Below, piece by piece: positions 16,225-24,066 of a stretch of 64,000 nucleotides of DNA. Under the pieces are notes generated by a model, which saw only the letters and a program-made list of their open reading frames with translations, did no database searches and was not told the DNA's origin. The stretch covers positions 62,001 to 126,000 of the forward strand of contig NZ_JAFREN010000004.1 in NCBI RefSeq assembly GCF_017377505.1, given 5' to 3'. This DNA is from Enterococcus sp. DIV0212c (GTDB lineage Bacteria > Bacillota > Bacilli > Lactobacillales > Enterococcaceae). Numbering within the stretch: position 1 is the stretch's first letter; every line of letters begins with the position of its first letter. Position numbers and translations under genes: made by a program.

Positions 16225-16988
16225 AGTTGTACCTCCCGATAAGAAATAATCATCTTGCCGTTGTTACAATGAACTGTTTGACCTTCTTTAATACTAAAAT
16301 TTTCAAAATCACTTTCTAAATCAAGTAAGAAAGTCTGATCAAGTTCATTTACATAGACCTTCCCTTTTAAGAAATCAACAACAACCTGATCCTCAGGACT
16401 TAAATTGTAGCTAGTGATTTTGATCGTCTTTTCTCCGTTTGTAATAACCAAGGGACCAAATACCGCAACAGTCACTGCAATTTTTTCAGGTATTGTTTGA
16501 TAGGGTAAGTATGTTGTAATATCTCCGTCTGTTTTTAATAAAACGGAGTATTTTTTGGGATCCGTGCAAAGAATTTCAAAACTTGCAATAATGCTATTGG
16601 TATCTCCGCGAACATCATCTGTAGTCATATATTGTCCGTGGTAATGATAATCTAAATCATCTTTAAAGCGAATTTCAACATCCGACTCTTTATAAAGCAA
16701 ACGCATCAATTGACGGTATTTTTTTTGTACATCTTTTGCATCTTTGCCAATCAATTGATAGGTCACTTTGATAGTTCGAGCGGGTAGCTTTTGATTTAGT
16801 TTGATACTTCCAACCTGAGTTTCTTGAGTTTCTATCGTAAGAGATAGCATTTCCCTACCCGTTACAGCCAATGTACGATAGCCATCGATCATTTTTTCGA
16901 GATAAACACCGTCATACATCATCGCTGAAGAAGGAAGAATCAAATCATCTTTGTGGACTTTTTTTGTTGTGTCTTCAAAATAATACAT
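16221..16988 (-). CDS. Distal tail protein (Dit)
   Basis: 255-aa phage tail family protein that forms the hexameric ring between tail tube and Tal. The N-terminal half (SLTIETQETQVGSIKLNQKLPARTIKVTYQL) is the Dit belt domain pattern, and the C-terminal half is the galectin-like part. AAGGAGGGG sets the ATG. It lies between the tape measure gene and Tal, the standard siphovirus order. It is shorter than Dit proteins with carbohydrate-binding insertions. Confidence 0.87.
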   Translation of the reverse strand: MYYFEDTTKKVHKDDLILPSSAMMYDGVYLEKMIDGYRTLAVTGREMLSLTIETQETQVGSIKLNQKLPARTIKVTYQLIGKDAKDVQKKYRQLMRLLYKESDVEIRFKDDLDYHYHGQYMTTDDVRGDTNSIIASFEILCTDPKKYSVLLKTDGDITTYLPYQTIPEKIAVTVAVFGPLVITNGEKTIKITSYNLSPEDQVVVDFLKGKVYVNELDQTFLLDLESDFENFSIKEGQTVHCNNGKMIISYREVQL

Positions 16989-17001
16989 TTTTCCCCTCCT
17001 T

Positions 17002-19002
17002 CTAAAAGGCTAAGTTAATAGCTGAATCTTGTCCCATTGCTTCAGAGATATCAGAAACAAAGGCTTTGAATTGTTGATTGCCGAGTTTTATGTTGAATGT
17101 TGCTGGTTGTTTTGTTTGGATCATCATTTGCTTACTGCTAGATTGGACAGATACATCTTGGACCGTTTCTAAATGTTGATCTAGGCTGTCTAAGCTAGGT
17201 AACATAATTTGAGAGGCTAGCTTGTCCATTGGTTGGTCAACTACATGGGTATTTCTTTCGATACCTACGGCTAAACCGGCTGGTAGCATTGCCCCGATTT
17301 CATCTCGCATCCAGCGTGATGGTGAGTGGATTTTGAACTTACCAGTAAAGAAATTTTGAATACTGCTACCAATATTCCCCAATGTTTTTAAAAGCCATTT
17401 AACTCCTGATTCGATCCCATCTATCAATCCTTGTATTATGTTCCCACCAATTTCAAATAAATCTACACCTGTAATTTCTTTGATTATTTCATTGGCCATT
17501 CTCCATCCTGCTGTGGCAATATCAGGTAAAAGTCCCATAATTCCTTCAATAAATGTCCATAACAACTTACCAGCAGCTAATAAAATATCAGGTAAACTAT
17601 CCCATAACCCTTTACACAAAGTTGCGACAATTTTTATGGCTGCATCAATTAAGGTTGGCAACTGCTCTAGTAGTGTTCCTACTAACGTTGCAATTGCTTC
17701 TATAGCGACTGGTATCAAGGTTGGCAATACAGAGGCGATACCTTCTGCAAGTTTTGTTAAAACTTCAACCCCTTTTTTAATAATCTCAGGTAATTTATTC
17801 GTAATATTTGTAGTGAACGCTTGGATAATATTTGTTACCGTAGTAATGATTTGATTTTTATTAGCCATAATCCCATCTACTAAAGCAATCAATAGATCTA
17901 ATCCGGTCATTAACAGCTGTGGCGCTGCAGATAATAAACTTGTCGCTAATGATTCAATCAACATTAAAGCGGCTGGGATAAGAGTAGGTAAGCTTTCGAT
18001 TACACCTTGAACTAGTGCGCCTATCAGGTCAACTGCACTTTGCATGATCACAGGTAGATTTACAGAGATAGCTTCTGCCAAGCCAGCAACTAGTTGTGTT
18101 CCTGAGGCTATTAAAGCTGGTAATTTTGAAATAATTCCATCCACAAATCCAGTAATAATTTCCGGGCCCTTTTCAATTGCCGTTGTAATCATCTCTTGTA
18201 ATTGACCACCAAATTTATTATTAACTAAACCTAGCCCCACAAGAGCTACTCCTAAAATAGCTGCTGGACCTAATGCTTTGAGTGCAAATCCAAAAACTGA
18301 GGTTAATCCTTGAACCATCGTACTCATAGCTGTTGTTCCCACACCTGCTGATTTCTGAATGCTTGAGCCTATTCCACCCAAAGATTTAGTTAGAAGCGGA
18401 ACATTTTGAGTGGCATTTTTCATTCCTTCAGAAACTGATTCAAAGAAAATTTCCGCGTCTATCGCTTTTAACCCTATTTTATCCATTGCTGACGCTACAC
18501 CAGTTTCCATGTTCAGCATAGATAGTACTGTTTTCGGAGCAAGATTACTGAACGTTCTAGCTACATCATTTGTAAAACCACTAACTTTACCTTCAATTAC
18601 GTCGAAAGCTGGCAAAATACTTCCTGGTATATTTTTAAAAGATGAGCCAACTTTACCAAAAATACTCCCAACTTTATCTGTTGCACTATTTGCTTTATCA
18701 GCAAATAGATCAAAAGTTCCTGCGGCTTTACCAATTTGTTCCTGTGTAATTCCTCCAAAACTAGTAATTAAACTCTGAACATTAGATAATCCAAACCCAT
18801 TTAGCAAACTATTTAGCGAGGTAAATGAAGCTTTTACTTCATTAAAATTTGCCGTAATTGTTGAAGAATCCATCGAGGAGTCAAAAAGTTTTACAATACT
18901 GTCATGTACTCTTTCAATATTTTCTAAAGCTCCATCAAGGGAAGTGTTCAATCCCATATCTACAGCTTTTAAAACCGCTATTACATCAATCTTTTTTTCC
19001 AT
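17002..19002 (-). CDS. Tail tape measure protein
   Basis: 666-aa protein. The N-terminal part is alpha-helical and rich in Ser and Phe. A hydrophobic segment (about 235-260) and a long series of similar hydrophobic helices follow (patterns such as LPTLIPAAL, LPTLIPVAI, LPTLIDAAI), and the C-terminal domain contains FKIHSPSRWMRDEIG. Tape measure length sets tail length at roughly 1.5 angstrom per residue, so about 100 nm is expected, short for a siphovirus. AAGGAGGGGGAA precedes the ATG. It lies 16 nt after the chaperone frameshift product. Confidence 0.88.
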   Translation of the reverse strand: MEKKIDVIAVLKAVDMGLNTSLDGALENIERVHDSIVKLFDSSMDSSTITANFNEVKASFTSLNSLLNGFGLSNVQSLITSFGGITQEQIGKAAGTFDLFADKANSATDKVGSIFGKVGSSFKNIPGSILPAFDVIEGKVSGFTNDVARTFSNLAPKTVLSMLNMETGVASAMDKIGLKAIDAEIFFESVSEGMKNATQNVPLLTKSLGGIGSSIQKSAGVGTTAMSTMVQGLTSVFGFALKALGPAAILGVALVGLGLVNNKFGGQLQEMITTAIEKGPEIITGFVDGIISKLPALIASGTQLVAGLAEAISVNLPVIMQSAVDLIGALVQGVIESLPTLIPAALMLIESLATSLLSAAPQLLMTGLDLLIALVDGIMANKNQIITTVTNIIQAFTTNITNKLPEIIKKGVEVLTKLAEGIASVLPTLIPVAIEAIATLVGTLLEQLPTLIDAAIKIVATLCKGLWDSLPDILLAAGKLLWTFIEGIMGLLPDIATAGWRMANEIIKEITGVDLFEIGGNIIQGLIDGIESGVKWLLKTLGNIGSSIQNFFTGKFKIHSPSRWMRDEIGAMLPAGLAVGIERNTHVVDQPMDKLASQIMLPSLDSLDQHLETVQDVSVQSSSKQMMIQTKQPATFNIKLGNQQFKAFVSDISEAMGQDSAINLAF

Positions 19003-19017
19003 TTCCCCCCTCCTTTC

Positions 19018-19700
19018 CTATGAATTAAAATTCGCGATCCAATTTTGAAGCTTCTCTTTATCAGGAGAAGTTCTTTTTTCTCTGCCAAGTATTTTCTCTT
19101 CTGCTTTGTGATAATCAAAGAATTTATCGAAAGTTCTAAAAACGGGTCTGCCTTTTCTTGTCTGTCCTGCCATGACTGTAGCCCACGCCTGCATATGAAT
19201 TTCATATTGTCGATCCAATTGCTTTAATTGATAGGCTTTCATTCGCAGCTCATAATCAGGCATCGTCAAACGATCTATTTCATTAAAATCTTCGATCCTC
19301 AAGAAACGTAAACAGTTTAAACGAACCTGCTCATATACTTCATCAAAATCTATGTTATTTACGCTTGTGCTTCTTCTAACATCTTGCTGGTCATCATTCC
19401 GGTATATTCCGACTTTTTTAGCTCATCAATCACTTCTTCAAATAAATCTTTTGTCCCTTTTTGTTCAACATAATCTTCTAAAAATTTGACTGTCATTCGA
19501 GGTTTCTCTGTCATATTTGCAATCAACAAAACTTCAAAAAGCGTATCTACATCTGATAAAAGGAGATTTGAAACGATTGCCCCAACTCCTAGTTTTAATT
19601 GCATGCCGCCGCGTTCTACTGAGTACCGTTTGTTGATTTCTTTTAGAAAACCATACCCGAATTTACAGTCAAAGTTTTTTTCATTCATTGATAATTCCAT
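19018..19700 (-). CDS. Tail assembly chaperone GT product, by -1 frameshift
   Basis: Long form of the tail chaperone made by slipping -1 at the AAAAAAG heptamer (19413-19419). Residues 1-96 come from the first frame. Then 131 codons are read in the -1 frame with no stop, giving about 227 aa. The new frame contains DFDEVYEQVRLNCLRF and RLTMPDYELRMKAYQLKQLD, a typical T-domain. The second frame has no ribosome site and only a TTG as a possible start, so frameshifting explains it better than a separate gene. GT proteins load tape measure protein in lambda-like tails. Confidence 0.85.
19359..19700 (-). CDS. Tail assembly chaperone G (short form)
   Basis: 113-aa unshifted product. It begins MELSMNEKNFDCKFGYGF and ends LEEAQA. 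AGGAGG precedes the ATG by 7 nt. It lies between the major tail protein and the tape measure gene, as in lambda G and its analogues. Most ribosomes should terminate here, with a minority shifting to make the GT form. Confidence 0.85.
   Translation of the reverse strand: MELSMNEKNFDCKFGYGFLKEINKRYSVERGGMQLKLGVGAIVSNLLLSDVDTLFEVLLIANMTEKPRMTVKFLEDYVEQKGTKDLFEEVIDELKKSEYTGMMTSKMLEEAQA
19413..19419 (-). other. Programmed -1 frameshift slippery site A AAA AAG
   Basis: The heptamer is read as A AAA AAG in the frame of the short chaperone, the same sequence used in E. coli dnaX. The -1 frame downstream stays open for 131 codons. Confidence 0.85.
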
Positions 19701-19805
19701 GTCATTTCCTCCTAATTTTAAAAACTACAATAATTGTCTCGCTACAATAAACTATATAAAAGAGGCTAGAATCTAACCTCTTTCAAGTATTTAAGTCTGG
19801 GATGA

Positions 19806-20315
19806 TTATGCTTTCGTTTCAACTTTTACAGTATCTTTAAATTCATAATCGCCACCGTCAGAAGTGTCCAATTCTAATGCCGCAAAACCATTCTTCCCAG
19901 CACCTTCGATTGCCCATTCTAAAGAATACTCCACTTTATTTTCAGCTGAATCCGTTTCTTCAAACGAAGTAAAGAAGCCTTCAAAATATTTTGCTTTGTA
20001 TTTCCCTTCGTCTTTACCAGTACCAATTTCTTTAGTATTAATACGCCAAATTTGAACACGTTTATTTTCATCCATTGCTGTTTCTAATTTATCGATTTGA
20101 GTCGAACCGATTTTATACAAAGTTGTTGCTGTAACCGTTGTTTCTGTTGCACCTGGTGTCACCACGCTGCCGTCTTTGGTCACAGTTGATTCACTTTCTT
20201 TTGATTTTGAATAACCATTTTCGGTACTGTAGGCTAAGCCCCACGCGCTTTCATTTCCTTCGTCTTCGGCTAAACGAAAACGCCAAACTACATCTACTCC
20301 ACTTAATGCTGTCAT
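19806..20315 (-). CDS. Major tail (tube) protein
   Basis: 169-aa tail tube subunit. It begins MTALSGVDVVWRFRLAED, contains TVTKDGSVVTPGATETTVTAT and ends with an acidic and Lys-rich tail. The pattern is that of TP901-1-like major tail proteins; the length and start also resemble my memory of the Listeria monocin protein LmaA, which should be tested. AAGGAGG lies 10 nt before the ATG. It overlaps the stop of the small upstream ORF by 4 nt. Confidence 0.85.
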   Translation of the reverse strand: MTALSGVDVVWRFRLAEDEGNESAWGLAYSTENGYSKSKESESTVTKDGSVVTPGATETTVTATTLYKIGSTQIDKLETAMDENKRVQIWRINTKEIGTGKDEGKYKAKYFEGFFTSFEETDSAENKVEYSLEWAIEGAGKNGFAALELDTSDGGDYEFKDTVKVETKA

Positions 20316-20530
20316 ATGTTGATTTCCTCCTTAGTATTTTGTTGCTGTTTTAGTTCTTTTAATTGAGAAGCAAGCTGATTTTTTCGTTGTTGTTCTGCTT
20401 TCACTCTTTTTTGCAGCTTCTTGATAACTTTCAACTGTTTTTTTATTGTCTTATCTTGCTGCTCAAAAGTTAAATGCCGGTTACTATCCAAATAAACACC
20501 GTTCAATTTTGCTTTGACATCCCCTCTCAT
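20312..20530 (-). CDS. Small coiled-coil ORF at the head of the tail cluster (possibly truncated)
   Basis: 72-aa Lys/Gln-rich protein. Residues 20-66 form a heptad-like coiled coil (KKQLKVIKKLQKRVKAEQQ). It carries the ribosome site of the tail tube gene inside its end. No good ribosome site precedes the ATG; instead a small hairpin with arms AAAGTC and GACTTT sits directly upstream. It may be the remaining 3' end of a longer phage gene, or be poorly expressed. It does not look like a tail terminator protein, which would normally be about 130-150 aa. Confidence 0.5.
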   Translation of the reverse strand: MRGDVKAKLNGVYLDSNRHLTFEQQDKTIKKQLKVIKKLQKRVKAEQQRKNQLASQLKELKQQQNTKEEINI

Positions 20531-20782
20531 TTAAAGTCACGGGCGACTTTGATAATTGAACTCTTACAGCTGTTATTACTTGACGAGCCTAGTATACAAA
20601 GAAATACCGATCACAAACTCCCAGTTTTCTGTTAAGATTATCCCAACTTTCTTTTACTTTCCTGTCACTATTTGGATTCTTGACACTTATTTTTTGCAGT
20701 CTTAACCACTTACTATGGTAGAATAATAGAAGTTCTTCCTGTTTTAGTTCAGGAAAATCATGTGTAAAGGGGTGTGCTAATC

Positions 20783-21283
20783 ATGTTGTTACAAAGATAT
20801 AACGATGGTTTTGCAAAGATGATCCAGCAATATCAATTAAATGACGAACAATTACTTTTTACTGGAACTCCTGAAAGACCGATCCAAATTTCTCAGTCAA
20901 CCCCTGCTATCCACCCGATTTTAGGAATAGACAACAACCGATTGACTAATTTTTTTGTTTTAGATGAAAAAAAAGATGTTGAGTTATATACAACAAATGA
21001 ACAAGCAATTTTATTAAGAACCTTCTCCACTGATGAACGCTATCAAGGACAAGGCTATGCAAAAGCAGTATTACATGCGTTACCTGAATTTGTTCGGCTA
21101 AATTTTCCAGATAGAACAGAGTTGATTCTTGCTGTAAATAAAAAGAACATCGCAGCTCAAAACCTCTATGAAAAAACTGGCTTTCAGCGCTTAGAAAAAA
21201 TTGTCCAAGGAGAATTTGGTCCATTGTATGTTATGACTATGAAGTTAGATTTTGATAAAAAGGAAGCGACAAGCAATGACTAA
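20783..21283 (+). CDS. GNAT family N-acetyltransferase
   Basis: 166-aa acetyltransferase. The acetyl-CoA loop is RYQGQGYAKAVLHAL, followed by NKKNIAAQNLYEKTGFQRLE. The start is the ATG after AAAGGGG rather than the GTG three codons earlier, which is too close to the site. The substrate is unknown. It overlaps the next acetyltransferase by 8 nt and is probably co-transcribed with it and the RpiR gene. Confidence 0.87.
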   Translation: MLLQRYNDGFAKMIQQYQLNDEQLLFTGTPERPIQISQSTPAIHPILGIDNNRLTNFFVLDEKKDVELYTTNEQAILLRTFSTDERYQGQGYAKAVLHALPEFVRLNFPDRTELILAVNKKNIAAQNLYEKTGFQRLEKIVQGEFGPLYVMTMKLDFDKKEATSND

Positions 21284-21800
21284 AATAATAATCGAAAATA
21301 AGCTACTTTATTTAAGAGAATTCACTCCAGATGATTTTGGGGATTTATGTTTGATTTTACAAGATGAGGAAACGATGTATGCCTATGAATCAGCTTTCTC
21401 AGAAGAAAAAGTAAGAGATTGGTTGAACTTGAATTTAAAAAGTTATCAAAAAAATGGCTTTGGTCTATGGGCTATCATCGATCAAAAAAGTAAAGCCTTT
21501 ATCGGCCAATGCGGCATTGTTTATTCTGATGTAGAAGATGAATCATTATTAGAAGTCGGCTACTTGGTTAACAAACGCTATTGGAATCAAGGCTATGCAA
21601 CTTCTGCTAGCCAATTATGTATTGCTTATGCAAAAGATGTATTAAACGCTAAGAAAATTTGTTCGATCATTCGAGATACAAATCTCTCTTCTCGAAAAGT
21701 TGCTGAAAAAAATGGAATGACTATTATCAAACAATTTGATAAAGATTATTCTGGTTTGCCAGTTCGACATTTTGTTTATAGTATTGATTTAAATAAGTAA
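21276..21800 (+). CDS. GNAT family N-acetyltransferase (RimJ/RimL-like)
   Basis: 174-aa acetyltransferase of the Acetyltransf_3 type. It has LREFTPDDFGDL at the start, EVGYLVNKRYWNQGYATSAS as the acetyl-CoA loop, and NLSSRKVAEKNGM near the end. The start is the ATG after AAGGAAG, overlapping the previous stop by 8 nt. Relatives act on ribosomal protein N-termini or small amines; the substrate here is unknown. Confidence 0.87.
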   Translation: MTKIIIENKLLYLREFTPDDFGDLCLILQDEETMYAYESAFSEEKVRDWLNLNLKSYQKNGFGLWAIIDQKSKAFIGQCGIVYSDVEDESLLEVGYLVNKRYWNQGYATSASQLCIAYAKDVLNAKKICSIIRDTNLSSRKVAEKNGMTIIKQFDKDYSGLPVRHFVYSIDLNK

Positions 21801-21808
21801 GGAAAGTA

Positions 21809-22570
21809 GTGGATATCTTGTTATTTTTAGATCACAGTCCTGATTTAAGTCCCATTGATTTAGAAATTTATAAATATGTTGCATCTCACATCGATGAAGT
21901 AGTTTACATGCGCATTCGTGAGTTAGCCAAAGAAACCCATAGCAGTACCGCCAGTATTTTGCGGTTTTGTCGAAAGTTTGAGTGTGAAGGGTTTTCTGAA
22001 TTTAAAATAAAATTGAATTTGTATCGAAAATCGTTAGCTGAACCTGTTACGACGCATGCTGTAGATGAAACATCTTTTACTAATTTTATCCAACGATCGA
22101 CCGAAGCTTTTTACCAAGAACGGATTCAAGCATCTGCAAAATTGTTGTCTGAAAAAGATCTTGTCTTGTTTATTGGGACAGGATCATCGAATATTATTGC
22201 TGAATATGGTGCGTTGTATTTTTCTTCTATTTTTAGTATGGCATTTCATATTGAAGATCCAATCAATCACCCTGTGAACTTTTTCAATAAAAGTATGGCG
22301 AAAAATGTTTGTGTGATCGCCCTTTCTGTTAGTGGAGAAAATGAAGCGATCATTAATTATCTAAATCATTTTATTACCAATGACAGCTCGATCATTTCGA
22401 TCACGAATAGTGAAAAATCACCGATTGCAGCCCTTTCTGATGTAAACATTCCATATTATATTTCAACGGAAAGAATTGGAGACAGCGACATTACGTCTCA
22501 AGTTCCTGCATTGTATACAGTGGAATACTTGGCCAAAGAAGTTCAAAAACAAAAACAAGACCACTCATAA
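21809..22570 (+). CDS. RpiR/MurR-family sugar-phosphate regulator
   Basis: 253-aa regulator with an N-terminal helix-turn-helix (about 1-77; IRELAKETHSSTASILRFCRK) and a C-terminal SIS domain (about 105-240; FIGTGSSNIIAEYGA, LSVSGENEAIINYL) that senses a sugar phosphate. The start is a GTG after AAGGAAAG. It converges on licH across a bidirectional terminator, so control of licH is possible but not shown by layout. Third gene of a likely operon with two acetyltransferases. Confidence 0.9.
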   Translation: MDILLFLDHSPDLSPIDLEIYKYVASHIDEVVYMRIRELAKETHSSTASILRFCRKFECEGFSEFKIKLNLYRKSLAEPVTTHAVDETSFTNFIQRSTEAFYQERIQASAKLLSEKDLVLFIGTGSSNIIAEYGALYFSSIFSMAFHIEDPINHPVNFFNKSMAKNVCVIALSVSGENEAIINYLNHFITNDSSIISITNSEKSPIAALSDVNIPYYISTERIGDSDITSQVPALYTVEYLAKEVQKQKQDHS

Positions 22571-22591
22571 AAATGAGAGGTCTTGTTTTTT
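22556..22591. terminator. Bidirectional terminator between the RpiR gene and licH
   Basis: Stem arms CAAGACC and GGTCTTG extended by CTCAT and ATGAG (22556-22585), with T-runs on both strands. Confidence 0.9.
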
Positions 22592-22594
22592 AGT

Positions 22595-23923
22595 TTATTT
22601 TCCTTCTTTAAAAAATGCTGGTAAATATTGTTTATGTGCTTCCAATAATTCATCCATCACTTCTTTAGCAACATCACCACTAGTGATCAGTGGATTCATC
22701 GTAAATGCTTGTAGCAACGTACCATAATCTCCAGTAACAGCTGCTTCGATTGTTAATTCTTCCATTGATTTCATCACTTGTAGTAAACCACGTTCTTGTG
22801 GTTTAAAGCTACCAAAGTTATAAGGAACTGGACCTTTTCCAGTGATCGTACATGTTACTTCTACTGCACTTTCAGCTGGTAAATCTGTGATTGTGCCATT
22901 ATTCCTAGTGCTGACAGTCATCGTTGTGCGTTTATCATTGTGAATTGAGTTGATAATTTCACACGCTGCATCGCTGTAGCGAGCGCCGCCGCGTTCTGCT
23001 AATTGTTTTGGTTTGTAATCTAAATTAGGATCTTTGTATAGTTCAAACAGTTCATGTTCGATTTCTTTTACCTTTTCAGCACGTGTGCCGTTGTTTTTAA
23101 AATCTTCCAATTCTTCGGCTAGCATTTTATCTGTATAATAGTAGTAATTATGATACGGACAAGGAACCATGTGTAGATTTTCAACTTGTTCCCAGATCAA
23201 GTTGTTGTCTTTAATGTTGGCTACAATTGATTTAGCATCGTCTTGTCCATACATCACTTTGATTAGCTCATCTGTACGGTCTTTACCATTTTTATCTGTG
23301 ATTGTATGCCAATGTAAATGATTGATTCCTGCAAACTGGAAGAATAGATCACGATTATTTTCACCTAATAATGCTGCTTCTTCAAACACAGCATTAACTG
23401 GAATGTTACATAAACCGACCACTTTATCCCAGTTACCATAACGTAAAACAGCTTCTGTTACCATACCTGCTGGGTTCGTAAAGTTGATCAACCAAGCATT
23501 TGGACAAAGTTCTTTCATATCTTCTACAATATCTAAAATCACTGGAACAGTTCTCAACGCTTTAAAAATACCGCCGGCGCCATTCGTTTCTTGTCCGATC
23601 AAGCCATGACTTAATGGAATGCGTTCATCTAAAATACGGGCATCTAAAAGTCCCACACGTAATTGTGTTGTAACAAAATCGGCATCTTTCAATGCTTCAC
23701 GACGATCTAACGTTAAATGAACTTCACAATCCACGCCTGCGGCTTTGACCATACGTTTAGCCATTGCTCCAACGATTTCTAGTTTTTCTTTTCCTGCTTC
23801 AATATCAACTAGCCATAACTCACGTACTGGCAATTCATCATAACGTTTAATAAACCCTTCAACTAATTCTGGCGTGTAACTTGATCCGCCGCCGATCGTA
23901 ACGATTTTAATTCCTTTTGACAT
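22595..23923 (-). CDS. licH: 6-phospho-beta-glucosidase, GH4 family
   Basis: 442-aa NAD- and metal-dependent hydrolase that splits phosphorylated beta-glucosides such as cellobiose-6-P. NAD site TIGGGSSYTPELVEGF at the N-terminus; metal ligands Cys near 172 (GLCNIP) and His near 202 (GINHLHW). The length equals that of B. subtilis LicH. It is a single gene with AGGAGGAAAAC before the ATG. No PTS genes for substrate uptake are next to it, so the sugar must come in through a transporter elsewhere. The convergent RpiR regulator may respond to its substrate. Confidence 0.93.
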   Translation of the reverse strand: MSKGIKIVTIGGGSSYTPELVEGFIKRYDELPVRELWLVDIEAGKEKLEIVGAMAKRMVKAAGVDCEVHLTLDRREALKDADFVTTQLRVGLLDARILDERIPLSHGLIGQETNGAGGIFKALRTVPVILDIVEDMKELCPNAWLINFTNPAGMVTEAVLRYGNWDKVVGLCNIPVNAVFEEAALLGENNRDLFFQFAGINHLHWHTITDKNGKDRTDELIKVMYGQDDAKSIVANIKDNNLIWEQVENLHMVPCPYHNYYYYTDKMLAEELEDFKNNGTRAEKVKEIEHELFELYKDPNLDYKPKQLAERGGARYSDAACEIINSIHNDKRTTMTVSTRNNGTITDLPAESAVEVTCTITGKGPVPYNFGSFKPQERGLLQVMKSMEELTIEAAVTGDYGTLLQAFTMNPLITSGDVAKEVMDELLEAHKQYLPAFFKEGK

Positions 23924-24066
23924 TTGTTTTCCTCCTATGCACTTTTCTTTGACTTAAGTATAGCTAGTTGCCAAGTTGTTGTACATGGATCACCGCACGA
24001 TTGTTACATATTTGAGAAAAGGTCACTTGTTTCTATATAGTTACAAGGCGTTACATTTTTAGTCAA

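Noticed and set aside
18981..19205. 74-aa ORF overlapping the chaperone T domain
   Set aside because: Out of frame with the clear GT product and contains the tape measure ribosome site.
19018..19302. Separate 94-aa gene starting at TTG downstream of the tail chaperone
   Set aside because: No ribosome site, and the frame is open well upstream; the slippery heptamer explains it as a frameshift extension.
11442..20530. Intact prophage
   Set aside because: No integrase, repressor, replication, packaging, capsid or lysis genes in or beside the module.
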